Positions 8,477 to 19,900 of a stretch of DNA of 34,146 nt are shown here, piece after piece. Within the stretch, counting starts at the first letter, position 1, and the number at the start of each line of letters is the position of its first letter. Location of the stretch: the NCBI GenBank assembly GCA_003151985.1, contig PLZC01000055.1, forward strand, positions 11,220 to 45,365. The letters run 5' to 3'. The notes beneath the pieces are model-generated. The model was not told the origin of the DNA. It saw nothing but the letters and a program-made list of their open reading frames with translations, and did no database searches. The position numbers and the translations under genes are program-made. The stretch comes from Acidobacteriaceae bacterium (GTDB taxonomy: Bacteria > Acidobacteriota > Terriglobia > Terriglobales > Acidobacteriaceae).

Positions 8477-9793
8477 TTATACACAAACTGCGTCGCGCTC
8501 CAGGTAATGGGAACGCACTGCGAAATCTTCCAGGTCCGCCTGAAAGCGCGGATCGGCAATTGCAATCAACGCTTCGGCTCGCTCGCGCAACGTCTTGCCG
8601 TGCAGATAAGCGATGCCTTGATCGGTTACCACGTAATGCACATCCGCGCGGGATGTAACAACTCCAGCACCGGGCTCAAGTACCGGCACAATCCTCGAGA
8701 CACTGCCACCGCGCGCGGTCGAGGGCAGTGCAATGATGGGCACTCCGCCCTTGGAACGTGCCGCTCCGCGAATGAAATCCAATTGCCCGCCGAAACCGCT
8801 ATAGGGCTTAATCCCGATCGAGTCCGCGCAGACCTGGCCGGTAAGGTCCACCTGCAGCGCCGAATTGATGGCGACCATTCTGTCGTTCTGCGCCACCACA
8901 AACGGGTCGTTGGTGTAGCAAATCGGGCGGAATTCGAAACTCGGATTCTCGTGGATGAAATCGAACAGGCGCTTGGTTCCAAGCGCGAAGGCCACGACCG
9001 CCTTGCCGCGAAGCAGAGACTTCCGGTCCCCGGTCAACACGCCCGCCTCGATCAGATCGATTACGCCATCCGGGCACATCTCGGTGTGAATGCCCAGGTC
9101 CCGCTTGTCGCCAAGGCAGGTGAGCACGGCTTGCGAAATTCCGCCAATACCGGTCTGTAGTGTCGCCCCGTCCGGAATGAGGGAGGCAACATTGCGCGCG
9201 ACTCCCTGGTGCAGCTCGGTTACAGGTTCCGGGCAAAGCTCGAGCAAGGGACGCGAGGTCTCGACGAATGCGGAGATGTTACTAACATGGATGGTTGTAT
9301 CTCCATGCGTGCGCGGCATGCGCTCGTTAACTTCGGCGATAACTACCACGGCACAGCGCGCCGCGGTCAGCGTGCAATCCACGGTGGTTCCAAGACTTAC
9401 AAATCCATGCGCGTCAGGCGGAGAAACCTGCATCAAGACAACATCCAGCGGCATGGCGCCGCTCTCGAGAAGGCCTTCAATCTCGCTGAGGAAAATGGGG
9501 GTGTAATCGGCGCGTCCGGCGGCTACGGCTTCGCGCGTGTTCGGGCCCAGAAACAACCCGCGATGACGGAAATGACCCTCGAATTCCGGCCTGGTATAGT
9601 CCGCACTGCCCAGCGTCATCATGTGGACAACTTCCACATCGCGCACTTCGGGGGACCGGTCTACGAGAGCCTTGACCAACGGTGAAGGAGTGCCACAACC
9701 GGACTGAATCCAGACATGATTCCCGGATTGCACAGCTTGTAATGCCTGTGCCGCATCCATGCGCCTGCCCTGATATTCACCGCGCCAATTCAT
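8477..9793 (-). CDS. Acetyl-CoA hydrolase/transferase family acyl-CoA transferase
   Basis: A 438-residue protein of the 4-hydroxybutyrate / butyryl-CoA:acetate CoA-transferase family. Visible: [25 protein letters not shown], the CoA-site stretch [12 protein letters not shown], the catalytic glutamate in [12 protein letters not shown] (E238), and the C-terminal [12 protein letters not shown] block followed by [13 protein letters not shown]. Such enzymes move CoA between an acyl-CoA and acetate. It is the first gene of the minus-strand run and has GGAGG 9 nt before its ATG. With the oxidoreductase it could turn branched acyl-CoA into free acid, or activate branched acids (inference). Substrate specificity is not readable from sequence. 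Confidence 0.9.
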   Translation of the reverse strand: MNWRGEYQGRRMDAAQALQAVQSGNHVWIQSGCGTPSPLVKALVDRSPEVRDVEVVHMMTLGSADYTRPEFEGHFRHRGLFLGPNTREAVAAGRADYTPIFLSEIEGLLESGAMPLDVVLMQVSPPDAHGFVSLGTTVDCTLTAARCAVVVIAEVNERMPRTHGDTTIHVSNISAFVETSRPLLELCPEPVTELHQGVARNVASLIPDGATLQTGIGGISQAVLTCLGDKRDLGIHTEMCPDGVIDLIEAGVLTGDRKSLLRGKAVVAFALGTKRLFDFIHENPSFEFRPICYTNDPFVVAQNDRMVAINSALQVDLTGQVCADSIGIKPYSGFGGQLDFIRGAARSKGGVPIIALPSTARGGSVSRIVPVLEPGAGVVTSRADVHYVVTDQGIAYLHGKTLRERAEALIAIADPRFQADLEDFAVRSHYLERDAVCV

Positions 9794-9893
9794 ATGCGAT
9801 TACCTCCGTAAGCATGCCCGCGCCTTGCGCATACAACAATGCCTTTGCGTACGGAGCTTGTTGCAAACGAACCACTTAGACTGAATCCGGGCG

Positions 9894-9904
9894 TCACAAA
9901 GTGA
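9894..9904. promoter_or_regulatory. Candidate operator palindrome TCAC-AAA-GTGA
   Basis: A perfect 4+3+4 inverted repeat about 100 nt upstream of the CoA-transferase start. It shares the CGTCAC string with the palindrome at 9973-9986. The regulator is unknown; it could be chance. Confidence 0.25.
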
Positions 9905-9910
9905 GCCTTT

Positions 9911-9942
9911 CGCGGCCTCTGGGAATTCTCTCAGAGCCCGCG
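9911..9942. other. GC-rich hairpin in divergent promoter region
   Basis: CGCGG + CTCTG pair with CAGAG + CCGCG across a 10-nt loop (one internal C-C mismatch). No T-tract follows on either strand. It may be an mRNA leader structure of the minus-strand operon. Confidence 0.3.
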
Positions 9943-9972
9943 CTAATCTACGCCCTGAAATAGGGAGTCGCT

Positions 9973-9986
9973 GTGACGCCCGTCAC
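9973..9986. promoter_or_regulatory. Candidate operator palindrome GTGACG-CC-CGTCAC
   Basis: A perfect 6-bp inverted repeat with a 2-nt spacer in the divergent intergenic region. The compact dyad looks like a dimeric regulator site. No regulator gene is adjacent. Confidence 0.3.
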
Positions 9987-10328
9987 CTTGCCGATTTGCT
10001 GTATTTCGTTACACAAACCGCCCCCTGCAACGCCGAGAGTGGCCAGCGGATTTGGCCGGACGCCAACTCCTGCCTCAACATGCGCTCACACCAAGTGATG
10101 GACAAGACAGATTGTTGCCCGAGCGAAGCCTTTCCTTCGGGGTTGCGCGTGCATCCCGGATGTATTTTGCAAGCATCTAAAAGCCAGACAGCGCTTCACA
10201 CCTGCAATGCGGCTCGTGGCTAATCGACGAGTTCGCCAATTTTGCGATATCTATTTAGCCGGTCACCAAAATTCTCGCTGCATAAAGACGATATAGGTCG
10301 CGAGAAACGATACTGCAAAGGGTTCCCT

Positions 10329-12983
<2,655 letters not shown>

Positions 12984-12986
12984 CTC

Positions 12987-14750
12987 GTGCACCAGTTCGA
13001 AGTGTGGGCTCCCTTTGCGAAAAGCATGGCGCTGGGAGTAAATGGCAGGTCGCTGCCGATGCAAGGACCGGATACGCAGGGCTGGTGGCGGCTTGAAGCA
13101 AGTGCGGTTGGGCCGGGGACAGATTACGGCTATTTTATTGACGCAGACGAGAAATGTTACCCGGACCCGCGGTCTCTGTGGCAGCCGAATGGTGTACACG
13201 GTCTATCGCGGGTATACGACCAGAATGCGTTTGCATGGACCGGCGGAAAGTTCAAGGCGCCACCGTTGTCGAGCGGCATTATTTATGAGTTGCATATCGG
13301 AACTTTCACCGCGCAAGGCACACTGGACGCAGCGATCGGCAAGCTCGATTACCTGGTCGACCTCGGTATAACTCACGTTGAGCTTATGCCAGTGGCGGCA
13401 TTTGCCGGCAACCATGGCTGGGGCTACGACGGAGTAGCACTTTATGCGGTGCATCAGCCTTATGGCGGTCCCGATGCGCTGAAGCGGTTTGTCAATGCGG
13501 CGCATGGAAAGGGGCTGTCTGTGTTGCTGGATGTGGTCTATAACCATTTCGGCCCGGTGGGAAATTACTCCGGAAAATACGGGCCCTACCTGGTCGACGC
13601 GCATCATACGCCGTGGGGAGGCGCGGTGAATCTTGAAGATGCAGGTTCGCACCAGGTGAGGCGATTCTTCTGTGACAACGCGCTGATGTGGATGCGTGAT
13701 TACCATATCGATGGATTGCGCCTGGACGCGGTGCATGCATTTGTCGACCGGTCCGCGATCCACTTCCTGGAACAACTCGCGTGCGAGGTGGAGACGTTAG
13801 AGGCGGCGTCAGGACGGCGACTCGTAGTGATTGCAGAGAGCGACCTTAACGATCCGCGGATTGTGACACCGCGCGAAGCCGGCGGGCTTGGCATGGATGC
13901 ACAGTGGAGCGACGACTTTCATCATGCGCTCTTTACCTTATTAAGTCCGGGGCCAGCGGAGGGATACTATGCAGACTTTGGCTCGCTTGCACAGTTAGCC
14001 AAAGCAATGGAGTCGACTTATGTATATGACGGGAGTTACTCAACCTATCGGCATCGCGTGCATGGCCGGCCGGCGGGAAGGCTGTCGCAACATCGGTTCC
14101 TGGGTTATATCCAAAACCATGACCAGGTGGGCAACAGGGCAAAGGGAGACAGGATCAGTTCGATTGCAGGGCTCGGGCGCGCGAAGATCGCAGCGGCGGT
14201 GGTGCTGATGAGCCCGTTTATTCCAATGGTCTTTCAGGGCGAAGAGTGGGCAGCTTCATCACCGTTCCAGTACTTTGCAGATCATGACGATCCGGAGATG
14301 GCTCGCTCGGTTTCAGAAGGACGAAAGAAGGAGTTATCAGCATTTGGGCGGGACCCTGCGTCGATACCGGACCCGGAGTGCAAGGAAACCTTTGAACGGT
14401 CGAGGCTGAAATGGGAAGAAGTGAGCCTGGGCGAACATCGCGAGATGCTGGCATGGTATCGGGAGCTAATAAGATTGCGACGATCCACCGCTTGGTTGAA
14501 TGATGGCGAACCGGGAAATACGAAAGTATTTTATGACCAACAAGAAAAGTGGTTCCGCATGGAGCGCGGAAGCATTTCGGTGATCTGCAACCTGGGGGAT
14601 GCCGAACACACATTCCGGGTACCCGAGGGCAGTCGGGCGCTGCTTGCTTCAAGCGAGGCGGTCTCCATGACGAATGAGTCAGTGACGCTAGTGCCGGACA
14701 CAATTGCAGTTCTAAATACTGACCCCATAATGATAAGTGCAGCAAGTTAG
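12987..14750 (+). CDS. treZ: Malto-oligosyltrehalose trehalohydrolase
   Basis: A 587-residue GH13 enzyme that cuts trehalose from the maltooligosyl-trehalose made by TreY. It has an N-terminal CBM48-like domain (FEVWAPFAKSMALGVNG), then IIYELHIGTF, HGWGYDGV, DVVYNHFGP, the nucleophile in IDGLRLDAVHAF (D247), the acid/base in VIAESDLNDP (E284), the transition-state Asp in YIQNHDQVGN (D379), and MVFQGEEWAASSPF. The start is GTG at 12987, with GGAGGGAG ending 8 nt before it, only 3 nt after the treY stop, so the pair is tightly coupled. It converges on the minus-strand treS group. Confidence 0.96.
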   Translation: MHQFEVWAPFAKSMALGVNGRSLPMQGPDTQGWWRLEASAVGPGTDYGYFIDADEKCYPDPRSLWQPNGVHGLSRVYDQNAFAWTGGKFKAPPLSSGIIYELHIGTFTAQGTLDAAIGKLDYLVDLGITHVELMPVAAFAGNHGWGYDGVALYAVHQPYGGPDALKRFVNAAHGKGLSVLLDVVYNHFGPVGNYSGKYGPYLVDAHHTPWGGAVNLEDAGSHQVRRFFCDNALMWMRDYHIDGLRLDAVHAFVDRSAIHFLEQLACEVETLEAASGRRLVVIAESDLNDPRIVTPREAGGLGMDAQWSDDFHHALFTLLSPGPAEGYYADFGSLAQLAKAMESTYVYDGSYSTYRHRVHGRPAGRLSQHRFLGYIQNHDQVGNRAKGDRISSIAGLGRAKIAAAVVLMSPFIPMVFQGEEWAASSPFQYFADHDDPEMARSVSEGRKKELSAFGRDPASIPDPECKETFERSRLKWEEVSLGEHREMLAWYRELIRLRRSTAWLNDGEPGNTKVFYDQQEKWFRMERGSISVICNLGDAEHTFRVPEGSRALLASSEAVSMTNESVTLVPDTIAVLNTDPIMISAAS

Positions 14751-14785
14751 CTCCGCTGTGTGGAGTCAGCAGGGCAGCAAGTTAG
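14739..14785. repeat. Short direct repeat at treZ 3' end
   Basis: GCAGCAAGTTAG occurs at 14739-14750 (including the treZ stop) and again at 14774-14785, 35 nt apart. Between the copies, CTCC and GGAG can pair around GCTGTGT. It looks like a small local duplication in the treZ tail. Confidence 0.45.
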
Positions 14786-14808
14786 ATGCGGCCATCTGAA
14801 CAGGGCCG

Positions 14809-15624
14809 TTAGAAGTGGCGAATAGACTCCTCTGGTGTAGGCGCGGCGGCACTATGCGGAGGAGTGGTGCGGTGGTCGCCGGTGCGTTCGACATTTCTTT
14901 CCAGCGAACGGCTGACCAAATCGCGTGAGCCAAGTCCCACGGCAAGAGCGAGAGTCAGTACGATGCCCCCGAATAAAATGCCAAATGCCAGCTCAACGAC
15001 GTTCCCTCCGACCTGGAGATGGTCGAGTACCATGGCGGCAGTAAGCACAAGCACGAGCCATTTGACGCCAAGCGAAAGGAACCGGGCGTATTGGAGCTGG
15101 GCGTTGACGGCTCCGATTAGTACCGAACGCGCCAGGAATCGAGCGATGATTGTTCCGGCGATGAGCAGCATGATGGCGCCCACGGCATGCGTCAGGTAGG
15201 GGAGCAGCGAGATAGGTAGCGCGGCACCCGTTGCATAGGATGCGTCGAAAGCCGAGACGCCGATGACTAATCCGAGCAGGACGCAGCCCCAGAAGGAAGT
15301 TCGCGCGATGATCTCAGTGGGAGAAGTTGGCGGTGTCCAGTCGACGTTGCCTCGATTGCGCGCGATGCGATCGTCAAACTTGATCCAGGTGAGTCCACGC
15401 CGCAACAGCGCGGAGATGGCCATGCCGATCAACGTAAATATGCCCAGGGCGACAAAGAAGGCAAGGATTCCCGGCAAGACCGCGATGAGCAGCGAGAGAA
15501 CCCTATAAAGCGACTGGTTGAGCGCATCGGACATATGGCGCAAGATCGAAGCGTTGTCGCTGTATGCGGGCGGCATGTTATCGTTTCGGATTCCCTGGAG
15601 TATCACGACGAGTAGGTTGTGCAT
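14809..15624 (-). CDS. Small MscS-related membrane protein (conserved TM-helix repeats)
   Basis: A 271-residue protein with several hydrophobic helices: VLSLLIAVLPGILAFFVALG, then WGCVLLGLVIGVSAF, THAVGAIMLLIAGTIIARFL, WLVLVLTAAMVLDHL, and a last one ending LALAVGLGSRDLVSRSLERN. The last block matches the conserved TM-helix repeat seen beside mechanosensitive channels, but the MscS beta domain does not follow; the C-terminus is short and Pro-rich. The start at 15624 has AAGGAG 8 nt upstream; an ATG at 15663 overlaps the preceding stop (ATGA) and is the alternative. It is downstream of treS-maltokinase and a glycosyltransferase-like gene, so an osmotic role is plausible but inferred. Confidence 0.75.
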   Translation of the reverse strand: MHNLLVVILQGIRNDNMPPAYSDNASILRHMSDALNQSLYRVLSLLIAVLPGILAFFVALGIFTLIGMAISALLRRGLTWIKFDDRIARNRGNVDWTPPTSPTEIIARTSFWGCVLLGLVIGVSAFDASYATGAALPISLLPYLTHAVGAIMLLIAGTIIARFLARSVLIGAVNAQLQYARFLSLGVKWLVLVLTAAMVLDHLQVGGNVVELAFGILFGGIVLTLALAVGLGSRDLVSRSLERNVERTGDHRTTPPHSAAAPTPEESIRHF

Positions 15625-15659
15625 CGGACTCACTCCTTGAATGACTCTATCGGCAGCGG

Positions 15660-16853
15660 TCATGAGTTAAAGCGATCTGGCCAGCGCCAGCGCGCGACGA
15701 GGTATGGTTTGTCAGCTTCGAAAGCAGCCGCAACTGCCTCGATATGTCGCTCGGAACTGGTACCTGAGGCTGTGATGTTAATGTGTCCGGCAACCCACGC
15801 AAGGTAAAGCGGTATCAGCGCGCCGAGCAGGTGACCTCGGTTTATGGTGCGGAGCCGGTAAGCGATGAGGAAGTCGTAGACAATGCGCGCCCAGAGGTTC
15901 TCCGGCATGCGGAACGCCGCGGCATCAACCAGAGAGAGCCGCTTAAGCCCGAGTAATGTGTTAGGCGGTAGAACGAGCGACCAGATTTCCAGAAGGTTTG
16001 TGTAAGCGAGCCGAAAGGCATCGATCATGGAAACGATATCGGAGGTGCCATCGGCAAGGGCCACCTCGGGAATGGGATAACGCGCAGGAGGCAGGCGGCG
16101 GGGACGCTGCCAAAATGCTGCCTTGGCTTCGATGTCGGCGAAGAGAGATCCCGTAACAAGCGCAAGGATTGCATTAATGTTCAATTCTGCCGGCGGCTGG
16201 GGCAGATCGCGCGGACCAACTGCGAATTCGTCGACGGTATATCCGGCTACCAAGGCCTCGCTTACGGGCCAGAGGAGCGCGTCTTCCTGATTGAGCGTGC
16301 TGAATCGCTGAGCGACGCCGGCAAGTCGCTCAGCCATGCGAAGCGAGAGACCGAGATCGATTCCCAAAGGAAAGCGCATGCGACACGCGAAAAGCGCGCG
16401 GGTAAGCGGATAGAGGATAGCGGAATTGACCAATGCGGCGTGAGGCGGCAAATCGTAGAGTGGCATCGCCAGATCCGCGGATCCGCCAAGTACCGCATTC
16501 GCGAGGTCGCACAGACCTTGCGAATTCAGGGAACCCGATTCAGGGCCAAGCATGACAATCCCGCGCGCGTCATTCTTTTGTGCAAGCTGATACGCATTGA
16601 TGAAATCAGCGGCAGTTATGCGCCAGGCGATATTTGTGGTTGGGAAGTTGACTACGCGAAGAGAGGGATGGGCCTCTGCAGCGAAGCCGTTGGGTGTGGC
16701 GATGAGAACTTCATCCGCTGGAAGGGAGAGCGTGAGACAGGCGAGGATACTCTCCAGTTGCTGCGGAGGCATTGCGGCGGCCACAACGAGCAGGCTGGCG
16801 CCGGAACGGAGTGAAGTGGGAGCGGTTTCTGAAACAGGATTTGTGGTCGCCAT
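15660..16853 (-). CDS. Glycosyltransferase-like protein, GT-A type, lacking an evident DXD
   Basis: A 397-residue protein that I recognise only by pattern. Residues ~20-175 resemble the GT-A fold of mannosylglycerate/glucosylglycerate-type synthases: an N-terminal Rossmann-like strand (LLVVAAAMP), a strand where the metal-binding DXD would be expected (GIVMLGPESGSLN, ~98-110), then LAMPLYDLPPH, and AILYPLTRALFACRMRFPLGIDLGLS, which resembles YPLxRALYGxRxRQPIGGDFGLS. The expected acidic DXD is absent, so it may be inactive, metal-independent or a different enzyme. It lies 75 nt after treS-maltokinase and overlaps or abuts the TM gene. The ATG at 16853 has only a weak ribosome site. The fold assignment is tentative; the open frame and operon position are firm. 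Confidence 0.6.
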   Translation of the reverse strand: MATTNPVSETAPTSLRSGASLLVVAAAMPPQQLESILACLTLSLPADEVLIATPNGFAAEAHPSLRVVNFPTTNIAWRITAADFINAYQLAQKNDARGIVMLGPESGSLNSQGLCDLANAVLGGSADLAMPLYDLPPHAALVNSAILYPLTRALFACRMRFPLGIDLGLSLRMAERLAGVAQRFSTLNQEDALLWPVSEALVAGYTVDEFAVGPRDLPQPPAELNINAILALVTGSLFADIEAKAAFWQRPRRLPPARYPIPEVALADGTSDIVSMIDAFRLAYTNLLEIWSLVLPPNTLLGLKRLSLVDAAAFRMPENLWARIVYDFLIAYRLRTINRGHLLGALIPLYLAWVAGHINITASGTSSERHIEAVAAAFEADKPYLVARWRWPDRFNS

Positions 16854-16928
16854 TGTCGCTCAGGGAAAACGGCCTTCCGCGACGAGCTACTTTTGCCAAT
16901 CGCAAACTGGCTTGAACCAGGCCGGTAC

Positions 16929-19900
16929 TTATAAGGATAGGATACCTGCAATCGGTATGGGAAGCCATTCGGGACGATTATTGAGTTCATAAAGCAGCTC
17001 GTAAAGGGCCTTTTCCAGCAGGTAGGCCTCAAGCAACTTCTGAGCCTGCTGCGGCAACGGCAACAGCACCGGATTGGCGGCGATGGTTTCGCGGTAGGCC
17101 GACAGGAATTCGGCGGAGGCAACATTCTGCCACTGACGGGCCCAGGCAGTGAGATTGTTTTTATCGGAATTGGGCGCATTGCCGTCGCGGCCGGCACGGA
17201 ATTGATTGAGCGCGGCATACGCCACGTAGGAGAACGAGCGGATCATGCCGGCCACGTCCTTCAATGGCGACTGCTTTCGGCGGCGCTCGGCAAGGGAACG
17301 CGCGGGTTCGCCTTCGAAATCGAGCAGGACAAAGTCGATCGGTGACTTGGAATCGGTTGAATCACGGCTAACGCAAAGGGTCTGACCCAGGTGGTAATCG
17401 CCGTGTATGCGGATGCGCTGCCCTCCTGACTTAAAGTCGGTGATGGCGCGGCTGCGGACAATGAGTTCAAGACGCCGCGAAAGGAGCAAGCCCGCCGCGT
17501 CCGAGGTCCAATCGTCGAATGTGGAGAGCGTCAATTTGAGAGCTTCAAGAGTGGAGGAGATTTGGGCCTCTATGCGACGGGCGTCGGCTTCGAGATCCTC
17601 CTGGGTGAATGGTTCGGCGTCGAATGCCGGGGCGTCGGCGGGGGTGCTAAGCGCCAGATGCATCTCGGCTGTGCGGCGACCGAGGAGCGCAGCGACTTCG
17701 AGCGAGAGACTGGCGGATTCCATTGCTTTTGACGGGGCCTGAGGCTCGTTGAGAAAGCTGGGTGCGGGTGCCTCGGGTGGAGGTGGAACGGTGGCGATCG
17801 AAGTGAAGAAGCCGGCCAGTTGCTCAAGGAACCATTGCCAGCCGTCGCCCTGGTTCGCAACCAGGCCCTGCAGCATGGCAACCGTGGTCTTTTCGCCCCC
17901 AGCCGGGGTAATGGAAACCTCCCCCAGGAAAGACGCAATGCGTGGGAAATGGGCGATTTCAGTGAGGAATCGACCGATTTCGACGTCAGGATTTTCGCCC
18001 GGCTCCAGCCGTCGGAAGAGCTTCAAAATCAGTTCCTTGCCGTAGATAATTGAAGTATTGGATTGCTCCGCGGAACCGATGCGCGAGGACAGACGGTGTG
18101 AGATGTGTCCGCCGGTGAACGCGATGGAAGCGCGGGCGTCGAGTCGTCCTCCGAGCGGGGTTGGATCGCCCGCGGAGGGAGACTCGCGCGGCTGCAGGCG
18201 CTGCAAGCCGGCCAAAAGCATGGTCGGAGCACCGGAGCGCGGAGGCGCTGCCGTCTGGCCTGGTTGTGCGGTGAGAGGTGCGGGGGCGATGGGCTGGGAG
18301 GCACTCACAGCGTTTTGCGCGGAGGCGGCAGGCACGGGGCCGGCATCCCCGCCAATAGCGGACTGGCCGAGGAGGGTTGAGACTTCTTGCGCCAGAGTGG
18401 CGGACAGGCCAAGCGTTGTGTTGCGTTCGATGAGAGCAAGCAATCCTTGGCGAAAATCCTCGCGCGTGGTAGCGTCGTGCAGGATGGCGGTTCCGACGGA
18501 TGAAGTGAGAGTCGTGAGGATGCTCTGCGGATTGTTGGCGGTAACTTCCCCAGCATCTGCGCCGGCACTCATTGCCAGGGGAAGCTGGTAGACATCCGGG
18601 GCGCCGTCCAGGTAGGTCACCTCGACGAAGAATAAAGCGGGGGAAATGGAACTGACTACTGAGGGATCAGCCGAATTGAAGTCAGTAGCGCCGGGATGGC
18701 TAATGGGAGAAAGATCAACCCAGTCGAGCACGCGTGCGGCTCGGATCTTTCGTGCCTTGGCTCCGAACCAGCGTTGGCTAAGCAGCCATGCGGGAAGCGC
18801 GGTCTCAATCTGTACCAATGCATGGCCACCGAACAGGCCGGCCCAGCCCTTGGTGAGCAGATCGAACGCTGCAACCGCGCTGCCGATGCTTTCGGTCGCA
18901 TCGGCGGCTTCCGGTTCAGGCTGCGGTTCCGGTTCAACGTCGGGGGCCTGTAACTCCAGCCAGAGGAAGGAGTAAGGCGCCAGGCTCAAGGAATAAGGGG
19001 CATCTGTAATGGCTGGAAAGGGAACGTAGCCGAGCATCTCAACCGGCTGCATCCCCGTAAACCCGATTAGATCGAGTGTGACGGGCTGGGCGAAGCGGCT
19101 TAAGTTTGCCACGCATAGTACCGTCTCGTGTGAGCCATCGCCGCGGTCGAGATCGCGCAGGTAGGCGAGGATTTTTCGGTTTACGGGATTCAAGAATGTC
19201 AGGGTTCCGCGGCCAAAGACCTGGAATAGCTTGCGTAGCGCGATCATGTTTCGGGTCCAGTGCAAGAGGCTGGACTGATCGCTGAGTTGAGCTTCAACAT
19301 TCACGACCTGGTAACCGTAGATGGGATCCATGACTACCGGAAAATAAAGCCGCGCGGGGTCGCACTTGGAGAAGCCGGCGTTACGGTCGGAAGTCCACTG
19401 CATGGGGGTACGGACACCGTTGCGGTCGCCAAGATAAATGTTATCGCCCATTCCGAGTTCGTCGCCGTAGTAGAGGATTGGGGTCCCGGGAAAACTGAGC
19501 AGGAGCGAGTTGAGTAACTCGATGCGGCGGCGGTTGTTATCGACCAAGGGCGCGAGCCGGCGTCGAATCCCCACATTGATGCGCATTCGCGGATCAGCCG
19601 AGTAAGCAAAATACATGTAATCGCGCTCGTCGTCTGTCACCATCTCAAGAGTAAGTTCGTCGTGATTGCGCAGGAACAGACCCCACTGGCAGTTATCCGG
19701 AATGGGTGGCGTCTGGGCCATGATGTCGGTTATCGGCAGGCGGTCTTCCTGGCGAAGTGCCATATAGATGCGGGGCATAAGTGGAAAATGAAACGCCATG
19801 TGACATTCGTCGCCATCGCCAAAATAAGGACGGACATCGGCAGGCCACTGGTTGGCTTCGGCCAGGATCAGCCGATTCGCGTAGCCGGCGTCAATTGCTG

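Larger units (their letters stand above)
9794..10328. other. Divergent intergenic region, CoA-transferase operon / treY
   Basis: 535 nt without a supported gene. It must hold the promoters of both the minus-strand oxidoreductase operon and treYZ. It contains two short palindromes and a hairpin (listed separately). I could not identify convincing -35/-10 boxes. A short open frame at 9996-10223 has no ribosome site or recognisable product. Confidence 0.6.

Noticed and set aside
9996-10223. 75-codon open frame upstream of treY
   Set aside because: No ribosome site, low-information sequence, located in a region that must hold promoters.
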